Positions 51,909 through 60,457 of a stretch of DNA of 64,000 nt are shown here, piece after piece. The stretch covers positions 124,001-188,000 of the forward strand of contig NZ_JACHVV010000001.1 of NCBI RefSeq assembly GCF_014190935.1. Reading direction: 5' to 3'. Position numbers and translations under genes: made by a program. The notes below the pieces were generated by a model. The model had not been told where the DNA came from. It ran no database searches and saw nothing but the letters and a program-made list of their open reading frames with translations. Positions within the stretch are counted from its first letter, which is position 1; each line of letters starts with the position of its first letter. The DNA comes from Chryseomonas sp014190935. Its GTDB lineage: Bacteria; Pseudomonadota; Gammaproteobacteria; Pseudomonadales; Pseudomonadaceae.

Positions 51909-54599
51909 ATGCTAACACCAGGAGAAATATACTCAAATCTAGATGATCTCGCTGCCGATCCTCCGGCTGGAGGGGCGTTCGGTTTGGCGCTGATGGAGGC
52001 TGTGGGAGCTCCTCGCTCCACTATCACCAAACTTCGCGACACCGCGAAGAACGGCGCATTTACTTGGACGCGGATGTTGCGCTTCGAGGCGACCGAGCCC
52101 GGCGGAGCGGATAAGGCGCTGGACCGGATTCGTGCAGAAGTCGAGGCTGCGCCCAAGGGGCGGCGTCCCCGCGTGCTGCTCGCTTACGATGGCGAACGGA
52201 TCGCCGCCTATGACACGAGCTCCAAGTTCGACGAAGAGCCACTTCGTGTCGGCCTCGATATGCTGTCGCTGGAGGGCGACGTGTTCTTCCCGCTGGGCGG
52301 ACACGAACGCTACGTTGCGAAAAAGGAGCGTATGGCCGACGTTCGGGCTACGCGCTTCATCTCGCGCTTCCACGACGCAGTGCGCGACGCCAACCCAGGA
52401 TGGACTACGGAAGCCGATCGGCACGCGCTCAATATTTTCATGGCGCGTATGCTGTTCTGCCTGTTCTCCGACGATGTTGGTATCTTTGGGAAGGATGCCT
52501 TCGAGATCGCCTTGCGCCAGTCGACGAGCGCGGATGGAGCGGACCTTGCAGCATTCCTCAAAGGCGCGTTTCTGCACATGAACACCGAGCGGGACAAGCG
52601 CTCGTCAGAGACGAAGGGTTGGTCCAAGCTGCCGTACGTCAACGGCTCTCTATTTAATGAAAATGTGCCCTTGCCGAGATTGGACGGGCGCTGTCGCAAG
52701 CTGCTCCTCGATTGTGCAGGGCTGAACTGGAAGCTTATCAACCCTGACATTTTTGGCTCTATGCTCCAGGCTGTCGTCGACGTGGAAAAGCGTGGCGAGC
52801 TGGGGATGCACTATACCTCCCCAGCTAACATCATGAAGGTGCTGGATCCCATCCTACTTGATTCGCTCCAAGCGGAGTTAGATAGGGCCGGGGTGAACAA
52901 GGCTCGGCTGCGGGATTTTCTAGAGCGACTGAGCCGCATCCGTGTGTTTGATCCGGCCTGCGGCTCAGGCAATTTCTTGATCCTTGCCTACAAGGAAATG
53001 CGGGCGCTGGAGATAGAGGCAATGCGCCGCCTCGCCATACCGCGCCTTTCGGGCATCATGTTAGAGCAGTTCTTCGGAATAGAGATCGACGATTTTGCTT
53101 GCCAGGCTGCACGGCTCGGTCTTTGGATTGCGAAGTACCAGTGCGACCAACAATTGGAGCTGGACCTCGGTCAGCGAACTGACTTCCTCCCGCTCCAGAA
53201 GGCGGGCGTGATAGTGAGGGGCAACGCGGCCGAGGTCGAATGGCTAAAGGCATGCCCACCGAATGCGACGGCGGAGACGATTGTAGTCGGTAATCCGCAG
53301 TTCCGCGGCTCGTCTTACTGGTCGCCCGAGCAGAAGGCGGACATGGCCCGCGTATTCAAGGGGCGCGTGAAAAATTGGGGCAATCTCGACTATGTGACGC
53401 TTTGGTTCGTAAAGGCGCGCGATTACGCGTTGGCAACCGGCGCGCCTTTTGCCTTCGTGGCTACTAACTCCATCGTGCAGGGCGTGCAGGTGCCTGAATT
53501 GTGGCCGCATCTGCTCGATGGGATGGAGATAAGCTTCGCGCATCGCTCATTCAAATGGTCCAACCTCGCTGCGCATAATGCCGGCGTGACCTGCGTTATC
53601 GTTGGCATGGGACGGCCGAGTAGTGCTCCTAAGCGCCTGTTCGACGGGGCAACCGTACGCGAGGTGGAGGTAATCGGTCCCTACCTCGCGCCGGGGACTA
53701 CTGCCATCGTGGCAAAGACGAGCAAGCCGCTCGCACCTGACCTTGAGCCGATGACCCGCGGCAACCAGCCGACCGATGGCGGCAATTTGATACTAGACCG
53801 CGGCGATCGCGATGCCCTGTTGGAGACGCATCCGGCCGCGGCACGCTTTGTACGTCGGCTTTACGGCTCTCAGGAACTTATGAAGGGCATCGAGCGTTAT
53901 TGCCTGTGGGTGGGAGACGACGAGGTCGAGGAGGCTAGGGCCATCCCTGAACTGGCAAGACGATTCGAAGCGGTAACGCAGGATCGTTCCAAGCCGAAGG
54001 CGTCCGACATTTCAAAGGCGTTTGCAGATCGGCCTCATCGCTTTTTGCAACGTCCAGGCGCGGCGGCTTCGCATACAATCATGATTCCGCGTCCAGCGAG
54101 TAAGGACCGCCACTACCTACCCGTCGATGTAAAAGACGAGACAAACATCACGTCCAGCGAGGCCTTCGGCATCTTCGACGGTGCGATCTGGCAGGCCGCT
54201 GTCCTATCCTCGCGCCTGCACCGATTATGGCTGGAGACGGTCGGCGGGCGTCTCAAGGAGGACCCGCGCTACTCGAACACGCTCGTCTGGAACACCTTTC
54301 CCCTCCCGCCCCTTTCGGGACGTCGCAAGGCGGACCTCGAAGAGCACTGGTGGACGATCGACGAGGCGCGCAAGGAGGCGGGGTTCGGGCGCTCGCTTGG
54401 GGATATGTATGCCTCCGCCACCATGCCACGCGCCTTGCGTCGCGCTCATGAGGAGCTGGACGAGACGATGGAGACGATCTTCGGCTCCCGGCGCTACCGC
54501 TCGGACGCCGACCGGATCGAGCATATGCTGCAACTCTATGCACGCATGGCGCTCGGAGATGAAAAGCCGTTCGGGATCAGAGGAGAGGTGGACGCATGA
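51909..54599 (+). CDS. class I SAM-dependent DNA methyltransferase (MmeI-like, adenine-N6)
   Basis: An 896-residue enzyme. Motif I is RVFDPACGSGNFLILAYKEM (about 346-365) and motif IV is VVGNPQFRGSSYW (NPQF, about 462-465), typical of N6-adenine methyltransferases of the MmeI/type IIL group. The region LNIFMARMLFCLFSDDVGIF upstream is the family's helical spacer. A C-terminal target-recognition part (about 620-850) with IMIPRPASKDRHYLPVD is present. The N-terminal 150 residues lack the D-ExK nuclease motif of MmeI, so cleavage is probably provided by another subunit. Its stop overlaps the helicase start (ATGA). Likely the modification arm of a restriction-like system. Confidence 0.85.
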   Translation: MLTPGEIYSNLDDLAADPPAGGAFGLALMEAVGAPRSTITKLRDTAKNGAFTWTRMLRFEATEPGGADKALDRIRAEVEAAPKGRRPRVLLAYDGERIAAYDTSSKFDEEPLRVGLDMLSLEGDVFFPLGGHERYVAKKERMADVRATRFISRFHDAVRDANPGWTTEADRHALNIFMARMLFCLFSDDVGIFGKDAFEIALRQSTSADGADLAAFLKGAFLHMNTERDKRSSETKGWSKLPYVNGSLFNENVPLPRLDGRCRKLLLDCAGLNWKLINPDIFGSMLQAVVDVEKRGELGMHYTSPANIMKVLDPILLDSLQAELDRAGVNKARLRDFLERLSRIRVFDPACGSGNFLILAYKEMRALEIEAMRRLAIPRLSGIMLEQFFGIEIDDFACQAARLGLWIAKYQCDQQLELDLGQRTDFLPLQKAGVIVRGNAAEVEWLKACPPNATAETIVVGNPQFRGSSYWSPEQKADMARVFKGRVKNWGNLDYVTLWFVKARDYALATGAPFAFVATNSIVQGVQVPELWPHLLDGMEISFAHRSFKWSNLAAHNAGVTCVIVGMGRPSSAPKRLFDGATVREVEVIGPYLAPGTTAIVAKTSKPLAPDLEPMTRGNQPTDGGNLILDRGDRDALLETHPAAARFVRRLYGSQELMKGIERYCLWVGDDEVEEARAIPELARRFEAVTQDRSKPKASDISKAFADRPHRFLQRPGAAASHTIMIPRPASKDRHYLPVDVKDETNITSSEAFGIFDGAIWQAAVLSSRLHRLWLETVGGRLKEDPRYSNTLVWNTFPLPPLSGRRKADLEEHWWTIDEARKEAGFGRSLGDMYASATMPRALRRAHEELDETMETIFGSRRYRSDADRIEHMLQLYARMALGDEKPFGIRGEVDA

Positions 54600-56758
54600 G
54601 TGACACGAAAAGCAAGGCGGGTGAGAACGGTCTTGGCTCAATCACGCTCAATTACGACGGAACGGGCGCGTCTAAGGCGACCGACAGTTTCGGCATGCGT
54701 GCAATGCAAGTCCGCGTGTGGGACAAGCGGGACGCGCAGCACCTTCTGGTCAAGTCGCCGCCTGCCTCGGGCAAGTCACGTGCAGCCATGTTCGTGGGCC
54801 TCGAAAAGCTGAGAACCCGTGACGTCGATCGCGTGGTGATCGCGGTGCCGGAACGATCCATCGGTGCCTCCTTTCGAAGTGCTGGTCTTGCCGCGGGCGG
54901 CTTCCATTCGGACTGGCAGCTCGACCTCGACCTCTGCACCGTCGGCTCGGAAACGGGCCGCAAGGTCGATGAACTGATCGGGTTCCTTCGCGGCGAGGGT
55001 GGCGCCCAGACAGCTCTCTGCACCCACTCTACTCTGCGCGCCGCCTACGCTAAAACTGATGACGTTGCCTTGTTCGACCGCACGCTGGTCTGCGTGGACG
55101 AACTGCACCACGCGTCTTCAGACGAGAACAGTCGGCTCGGCAACCTATTGCGCGGACTGATCGACAGAGCGGGCGAGGCTGGGTGTGAGGCGGCTCATAT
55201 CCTCGCCATGACGGGTTCCTACTTCCGCGGTGACGGCATGGCGGTACTGCACCCGCAGGACGAGGCGCGCTTCGAGAGGGTGATTTACACTTACTATGAG
55301 CAGCTCAACGGCTACGAATATCTAAAGACGCTCCGCATCAACTTCCGCTTCTACCAAGGTAAGTATCTGGACGCGATAGGCGCGGCGCTGGATCCCTGCC
55401 TCAAGACCATCGTGCATATCCCCCACGTCGGCTCGGCAGAGGGGAGCGGGTTTAACAAGATGTTCGCTGTGGACGCGATCGTGGATGCGATTGGCGAGCG
55501 GATGGGCAAGAATCCGCAGATCAGCGTAAACCTGGTGACAGGTTTCGTTCACGTGACGGCTGGCGGCCGTACGCTCAAGATCGCGAATCTCGTGGATGAC
55601 AGCGCAGACCGCGAGAAGGTACTCGCGAGTTTGCGCGCAGTAAAGAACCGCGACGACGTCGACATTATAATTGCACTCGGGATGGCCAAAGAGGGTTTCG
55701 ACTGGGTGTGGTGCGAGCATGTTCTCACGGTGGGCTATAGAGGCTCACTGACTGAAGTGGTGCAAATTATTGGCCGAGCGACACGCGATGCGCCCGGCAA
55801 GGCCGAGGCACAGTTTACGAACCTTGTCTCAGCGCCCTTCGCCAAGGACGAGGCGGTAAGCCGCGCTGTCAACGATATGCTTAAGGCTATCTCCGTCTCG
55901 TTGCTGATGGAGCAGGTGATGGCACCAGTCTTCAAGTTCCGTACGCATAAAGGTGCTGACGGATTTGATGGTTCGCCCGGCGACAAGCTCAAGCCCGAGC
56001 CTGTGACCAATGCAGGAGAGATCGAAATTGTTGGTATGCCGGAGATCGATACGAAGGCTATCGAAGCGATCGAAACCGACTTCAATGATTTGTTCGCAGA
56101 CGTGCAGAATGACTCGCGCACGCTCACGGTTATGATCAATCCCGATGACCACCACACGGACGTTATGTACGATCTCGTAGTCACGGATGTAATCAAACGG
56201 CGTTATCCCGGCTTCTCCGAAGAGCAAATCCAGGATGCGGTTGGCCTATTCGGAGTGCGCGCTGGGCTGGGCCGTGAGGTCGCAAAAGACCCGAGCATCA
56301 TTCAGACTCCAAGCCTTTCCGAAGAGGAACAGTCTCTCTTTGCTGGGCAAGAGGACGGCGATGGCGCGCATGCCACGACCGGCACAAACGCTGGTGATCG
56401 TTTCGTTCAGCAGGCGAGGCGGTTCATCAATGTTCAGGAGTTGCAGGTCGATCTTCTCGGCGGCCGCCGAGACTTCGATGACGCATATGAACTGCTATCC
56501 AAGGAACTTTCCGAGGAGCTGCTTGCGCGCCTCCACGGCGAGGTCCGCGCCCTCAAGGTAAGCATGACGCAGGAAGAAGCTGAGAAGCTTTATCAGCGTA
56601 TCAAAGAATTTATCCAGCGCGAGGGCCGTGAGCCCAATCTAAATTCTCCAAATGGCCGCGAGGTAAGGCTAGCAGAAGCCTTGGCGTTCCTGCGCAAGCT
56701 TTCGCGAGACAAACGCGCTGCTATGGCAGGGGCTGACAAGGGTGAAGTTGATGCCTGA
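54596..56758 (+). CDS. SF2 helicase/translocase of the restriction-like operon
   Basis: A 720-residue DEAD/DEAH-like protein. Walker A SPPASGKSRAA (about 53-63), Walker B CVDELHHASS with DELHH at about 168, motif III LAMTGSYF, motif V GMAKEGFDW, and motif VI QIIGRATRD (about 391-399) are all intact. The C-terminal 300 residues carry no nuclease motif that I can see and end in a helical part (QREGREPNLNSPNGREVRLA). It starts within the methyltransferase stop codon and its stop overlaps the third gene, so the three are one translational unit. It probably translocates on DNA, as Res or HsdR motors do. Confidence 0.88.
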   Translation: MSDTKSKAGENGLGSITLNYDGTGASKATDSFGMRAMQVRVWDKRDAQHLLVKSPPASGKSRAAMFVGLEKLRTRDVDRVVIAVPERSIGASFRSAGLAAGGFHSDWQLDLDLCTVGSETGRKVDELIGFLRGEGGAQTALCTHSTLRAAYAKTDDVALFDRTLVCVDELHHASSDENSRLGNLLRGLIDRAGEAGCEAAHILAMTGSYFRGDGMAVLHPQDEARFERVIYTYYEQLNGYEYLKTLRINFRFYQGKYLDAIGAALDPCLKTIVHIPHVGSAEGSGFNKMFAVDAIVDAIGERMGKNPQISVNLVTGFVHVTAGGRTLKIANLVDDSADREKVLASLRAVKNRDDVDIIIALGMAKEGFDWVWCEHVLTVGYRGSLTEVVQIIGRATRDAPGKAEAQFTNLVSAPFAKDEAVSRAVNDMLKAISVSLLMEQVMAPVFKFRTHKGADGFDGSPGDKLKPEPVTNAGEIEIVGMPEIDTKAIEAIETDFNDLFADVQNDSRTLTVMINPDDHHTDVMYDLVVTDVIKRRYPGFSEEQIQDAVGLFGVRAGLGREVAKDPSIIQTPSLSEEEQSLFAGQEDGDGAHATTGTNAGDRFVQQARRFINVQELQVDLLGGRRDFDDAYELLSKELSEELLARLHGEVRALKVSMTQEEAEKLYQRIKEFIQREGREPNLNSPNGREVRLAEALAFLRKLSRDKRAAMAGADKGEVDA

Positions 56759-57797
56759 AACAATCGACTACTTAAACGATGAGCTTCTTCTCACATCTGA
56801 TGAGAAGCCGAGGGCGCCACAAACGCCCCTCCTCGACCGTGCAGTCGAAGTTATCAAGCGTATTAACGCATTTATCGACGAGACTGGTGCCGAGCCTGTC
56901 TCCGAGCCAGGACGCGGTGTTCGAGAGCGCATGCTCGCCAATGAATTAGCTGGACTGCGGGCATCGAAAGCGGACCTTGATGGGCTCGCATCTTACGACA
57001 CGCGCGCCCTCATCTTCGGCAGGACAAGCGGTGCCGACCCTCTGGATGATCCTCTCATTTCTGACGATCTCGACATCTTTGAGGTGCGCGGAGAGCTGAA
57101 ACCGATGGCACGACCCGACTTCGTTGCTGACCGTCGCCCGTGCCCCGACTTCGAGCGCTTCGAGTCGTTGTTTATACGCGTTCGGAAGACTGTCGAGGGC
57201 GGGAAGCGAACCCCCCAACCCTTTCGGCAGGAGCGCGTAGAGCTGGGCGAGTTCTTCGTCCTAAAGGGGCAAATTGTGCATGTTGCTGATGTTCGCGACG
57301 AGCACCGGCGCAACGGCAAACTGGACGCACGGCTGCGCGTCATCTTCGACAATGGTACGGAATCGAATTTGCTGATGTCATCGCTGGTACGGCGGCTCTA
57401 TGAGGACAAAGACGCCCGCAGAATCGGTACGGCGGGCGCCGGCCCCCTTTTCGAGGGCGCTCAAACAGGCTTCGTCTATGTCCTGCGTTCTCGATCAAAC
57501 AAGCCTGAAGTCCAAGGACTACTTAAGGTGGGCACCACATCAGGAACAGTCGAGGATCGTGTCGCCCGCGCCGAAACTCAGTCGACGTTCTTGTTTGCGC
57601 CCGTGGAGGTTTTGGTAACTTACGAACTAAAGGGCTACTCGGCGAAAGAAGCCGAACAGCGCATTCACCGTGCGCTGCGTACCTACCACACGGCTCTAAA
57701 GGTGATAGGGCCGGACGGGCGATCCTTCAGTGCAGTGGAGTGGTTCAAGGCGACGCCGGAACTGGTGGAAGAGGCCATCAACGTAGCACTCAGTTGA
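56751..57797 (+). CDS. T5orf172/GIY-YIG-superfamily nuclease-like protein
   Basis: A 348-residue protein. Residues 1-230 are unassigned, with a small beta-rich segment (ERVELGEFFVLKGQIVHVAD, then RLRVIFDNGTESNLLMSSL). From about 240 the T5orf172/MUG113 domain follows: GFVYVLRSRSN (GIY strand), GLLKVGTTSGTVEDRVARAE (KVG in place of YIG, then Arg), EAEQRIHRALRTY (Glu) and a C-terminal WFKATPELVEEA. These correspond to GIY-YIG nuclease positions. ATG 56751 overlaps the helicase end by eight bases and has AAGGGTGAAG upstream. It is the probable nuclease of the operon. Confidence 0.8.
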   Translation: MPETIDYLNDELLLTSDEKPRAPQTPLLDRAVEVIKRINAFIDETGAEPVSEPGRGVRERMLANELAGLRASKADLDGLASYDTRALIFGRTSGADPLDDPLISDDLDIFEVRGELKPMARPDFVADRRPCPDFERFESLFIRVRKTVEGGKRTPQPFRQERVELGEFFVLKGQIVHVADVRDEHRRNGKLDARLRVIFDNGTESNLLMSSLVRRLYEDKDARRIGTAGAGPLFEGAQTGFVYVLRSRSNKPEVQGLLKVGTTSGTVEDRVARAETQSTFLFAPVEVLVTYELKGYSAKEAEQRIHRALRTYHTALKVIGPDGRSFSAVEWFKATPELVEEAINVALS

Positions 57798-57979
57798 GGA
57801 AGGTCAGGTTGTCGAGAGGAGCTCAATTTTCGGGTTATGTAGCTTGCTGGTTTTTATCCTGAGACGATAAGCAAAGCAACGCCGTTCACGCGTGAGGTAT
57901 GGTATTAAGCGTGGCACTCAACAAAAGCTCCTTGAGCAAGTGATTGATTTCGATAGAAAAATATTTTCTATCAATAATG

Positions 57980-57996
57980 GAGTGGGAGTGATCCCG
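57980..57996. other. attR-like repeat
   Basis: GAGTGGGAGTGATCCCG, one mismatch from the guaA copy at 43246. About 40 bases further the guaA-type terminator follows in the same order as at the left end, with imperfect homology in between (GTCTAGCA/GATCTAGCA). Confidence 0.8.
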
Positions 57997-58033
57997 TAGC
58001 CGGCATAGACCGGTACGTCTAGCAGAGAAAACC

Positions 58034-58110
58034 AAAAGCCCGCGTAATTGCGGGCTTTTGGCTTTTGGCTTTTGGCTTTTGGCTTTTGGCTTTTGGCTTT
58101 TGGCTTTTGG
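58034..58110. repeat. duplicated guaA terminator with eight CTTTTGG repeats
   Basis: Stem AAAAGCCCGC/GCGGGCTTTT over GTAATT (58034-58059) is continued by eight perfect tandem heptamers CTTTTGG (58055-58110). The left copy has only one to two such units. The array lies in the T-rich tail of the terminator and probably arose by slippage. Confidence 0.9.
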
Positions 58111-58470
58111 CTTTTTGATGAGGGTGAATCCTTGCAATTATTTGTGACCGATCGCTAGCGGCCGGTCAGCACCAAAAGGAAAGGGCGATTATCCGTCGGG
58201 CGCGCCACAGGAGCGCCTAGACGCTCACGTGGAAAGTTGCATCTGACTTGACCAGACATTTGCCTCGGATGTGGCCAGCGCACGGGTAGGTCTTGACCGG
58301 CAGGAATGGACCCAAAGCTGTCGTTGCTGTAAGGCAGCTAGCGGCCATAAGCAGCCGTTCGATGTGTCTAGACAATCTAGGGCGATTCAAACCGCTGCGG
58401 GTTACAGGATGTCCATGGAACGGAGGGTATGAAATCATTGGCCGCTCCGAACATATAAGGAAGAACGCTG

Positions 58471-60015
58471 TTGTCTGCTACCAAGGATCTCATTTCCCTA
58501 CACCTGGATAAGGCTGCGGCGCAACTACGTGCCGAGGCGCTTGAGCAAAACAGGGCCCTCCGCCTGGAGCTGGAAGAGCTCAAGACGTCAAACACGCGTC
58601 TGTTCCACGAAGCCCAGAGCCTGATCGGCAATGCCGAGGCGAAGATCTCCGAGCGAGCCATTGAGAAAACACTGGCGATTCTTCATCACATAAAGCAGTG
58701 GATTCTCGCGGTTGGCGCGTTCATTACCCTGGCATTAGCCGTAGGAACATTCTTTGGCTACAAGAACCTTACCGACAGCTTGACGAACCTCTTCACGAAC
58801 AAGGTTGATCGGTGGTTACGCTTCGAAGACGGTGATAGCGATGAAAGCAGGGCACTTGATGCAGTGCGCACTCAAGCGCTGCTCGACGCATACATGGTGC
58901 GTTTCGCCCGTGACCGTCTGAGTGGACACGACGGTTCATTGTCTCTGACGGAAGCCGAGCGGCAGCGTCTACTAGCGATTCTTCAGGATCCCTCATCGGA
59001 TGCCGGGCAGTTCTCCGATGCGCTGACCATCATTACCCGTAGTCGTGGATTATTTGCACCGGCTTGGATGGATGACCCAACCGGCAAGGCCCTTGCCCTA
59101 CTGGTAAACGACCCTTCATTAAGCCAACACAAACGGGAGCTGCTGTTTGAGCGACTGAAGTTAGACCGTGCATTCCTACCGTTCTCGCGCACCCTCATCG
59201 CTGACGCAAATAGCGTTTGGCCTATGAAAATGCTGGCATTCGATAACCTCAAATTGTTCGAAGACCCTATGGCCTTGACGTTCGCCCAGGCCAATGTGAA
59301 CGAGGCGGACCGTGCCTATCGCTCCAAGCTGGCGCTCTACGTCGCGAAGGAGACGGGGTCTTATGCGGCGATGAACGAATACGCACAGTTCCTGCGTCAG
59401 AAAAAGCCAGAGTGGTGGCAATCCGATTTGCTGGGACTGGTGGGAGGTTTGGGTAAAATCTTGCCAAGCACTGGTGAGTTGCCGTTAGACGATATCAGTG
59501 CGCTGATCGGTGATAGCGTACTGCTGGGAGCAGGCATTCGCCTGACTGATCAGTTGGGTAACAGACGCCTGGCACTGGAGTTGGATGGAGGCTACGCAGA
59601 GCTGGTCGAGCCCGGCAATTGGCTCAATGAGCCACGCGTGATTAGTGCGATTATCCGACGTCAGCCACTTTCACCTGATTGGTTGACCAAGGTGGTCTCG
59701 TTCTTCCAGGTCAATGACCGAGGTTACGAACTGGCGACCCTGCAACTTACGCTTCGAGACGGGGACCGCCTGCTGACGCAGCAAGGTTCCGTCAGCGCCA
59801 GTGACGTGCGTGGCCAAGTGTGGTTGAGGGTTGCAACCGTTCCGGGGGGGAATCGGCTTAGCGCGACCTGGCGCGATGCGAACACCGGGCGGATATCGGT
59901 AAGCGTGATCGAGTCACCGCAGAGCTTGCCCAACAGCCTTTTCCAACTGTCGTTTGATCCCCAGCTGTTGAAAAGCCTGACCTATCAAATACGCGACTAT
60001 GAGGACTACCTATGA
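58471..60015 (+). CDS. unknown coiled-coil, single-TM protein
   Basis: A 514-residue protein starting at TTG 58471, with AAGGA nine bases upstream. Residues about 12-66 form a coiled coil (LRAEALEQNRALRLELEELK), 77-97 a transmembrane helix (WILAVGAFITLALAVGTFFG), and the rest a mixed soluble domain with no motif that I know; near the C terminus SVSASDVRGQVWLRVATVPG and LSATWRDANTGRISVSVIE suggest a beta-sandwich. It lies between the element end and the helicase gene, which is convergent. It may be cargo of a second island; a sensor or defence role is speculative. Confidence 0.72.
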   Translation: MSATKDLISLHLDKAAAQLRAEALEQNRALRLELEELKTSNTRLFHEAQSLIGNAEAKISERAIEKTLAILHHIKQWILAVGAFITLALAVGTFFGYKNLTDSLTNLFTNKVDRWLRFEDGDSDESRALDAVRTQALLDAYMVRFARDRLSGHDGSLSLTEAERQRLLAILQDPSSDAGQFSDALTIITRSRGLFAPAWMDDPTGKALALLVNDPSLSQHKRELLFERLKLDRAFLPFSRTLIADANSVWPMKMLAFDNLKLFEDPMALTFAQANVNEADRAYRSKLALYVAKETGSYAAMNEYAQFLRQKKPEWWQSDLLGLVGGLGKILPSTGELPLDDISALIGDSVLLGAGIRLTDQLGNRRLALELDGGYAELVEPGNWLNEPRVISAIIRRQPLSPDWLTKVVSFFQVNDRGYELATLQLTLRDGDRLLTQQGSVSASDVRGQVWLRVATVPGGNRLSATWRDANTGRISVSVIESPQSLPNSLFQLSFDPQLLKSLTYQIRDYEDYL

Positions 60016-60457
60016 TTTGAAGAGGCGCTCAGCCCTGCAGGGCCTAGGGGGGTGTTTAATGTTCCTCAGCATGTATTGCCATCCGGGCATTCCAGCCCAG
60101 CCACACCTTCGCGGGACAAGGCGTTCTCCAGGCTGCGCTCTCCGGCATTCTGTCCTTGCACGAGCCAAGATAGAACCCGGCGAGGCAACACGCAGAACAT
60201 CGGCTGCCAGTAACCGCCTTGACACACCATGGCAGCGCTGTCACGAGTCGCTGCAAGACTGAGCAGGTTTATCGAAGGTGGGTAGAGGTGTTGGCTACGG
60301 AGCGACAACTCTCCGGAACAGACGTTTGATACGCCTCGAATGTCCGCTTCTGGCCGATAGCAGCCGTTCGTGAAGGGCGGCTATCGGCCAAAAGCGGACC
60401 GTTATGCTGTCTGCGAAATTCAGGCCCTAAAGGGCTGCAAATTTAGCTAAACCGCCT
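60016..60457. other. intergenic region with long inverted repeat
   Basis: No gene is convincing. A 20-bp inverted repeat (GTCCGCTTCTGGCCGATAGC at 60342-60361 facing GCTATCGGCCAAAAGCGGAC at 60380-60399, two mismatches) looks like a dispersed Pseudomonas intergenic repeat. A small GCCCT/AGGGC hairpin at about 60424-60436 could end the helicase transcript from the minus strand or the gene at 58471. Confidence 0.6.

Larger units (their letters stand above)
43246..57996. mobile_element. integrated element of about 14.7 kb in guaA
   Basis: Bounded by a 16/17 direct repeat of the guaA end and by duplicated downstream terminators. It carries an integrase next to the left end in the same direction, AlpA-like and zinc-finger regulators, a replication gene, origin-like repeats, a mobilisation gene and a three-gene restriction-like operon. 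Base composition is clearly lower in G+C than that of the flanking core genes. The integrase frameshift and several decayed genes suggest a fixed, partly degenerate element, perhaps a mobilisable island rather than a complete conjugative one: no type IV secretion or relaxase gene is seen. Confidence 0.8.
57798..58470. other. right end of the element and following non-coding DNA
   Basis: Contains the right attachment repeat (57980-57996), a second copy of the guaA terminator and the 7-bp tandem repeats, then about 350 bases without a visible gene. AGCAGCCGTTCG near 58343-58354 also occurs in the inverted repeat at 60342-60399, so both may belong to the same repeat family. The promoter of the gene at 58471 must be here. 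Confidence 0.6.

Noticed and set aside
57886..58137. Lys/Pro/Ser repeat protein (KPKAKSQ) on the minus strand
   Set aside because: It is a translation of the CTTTTGG tandem repeat in the terminator tail, without start signals.
60010..60308. Short overlapping minus-strand frames of 66-80 codons
   Set aside because: Several frames are open at once, none has a ribosome site or domain; more like a conserved non-coding repeat region.
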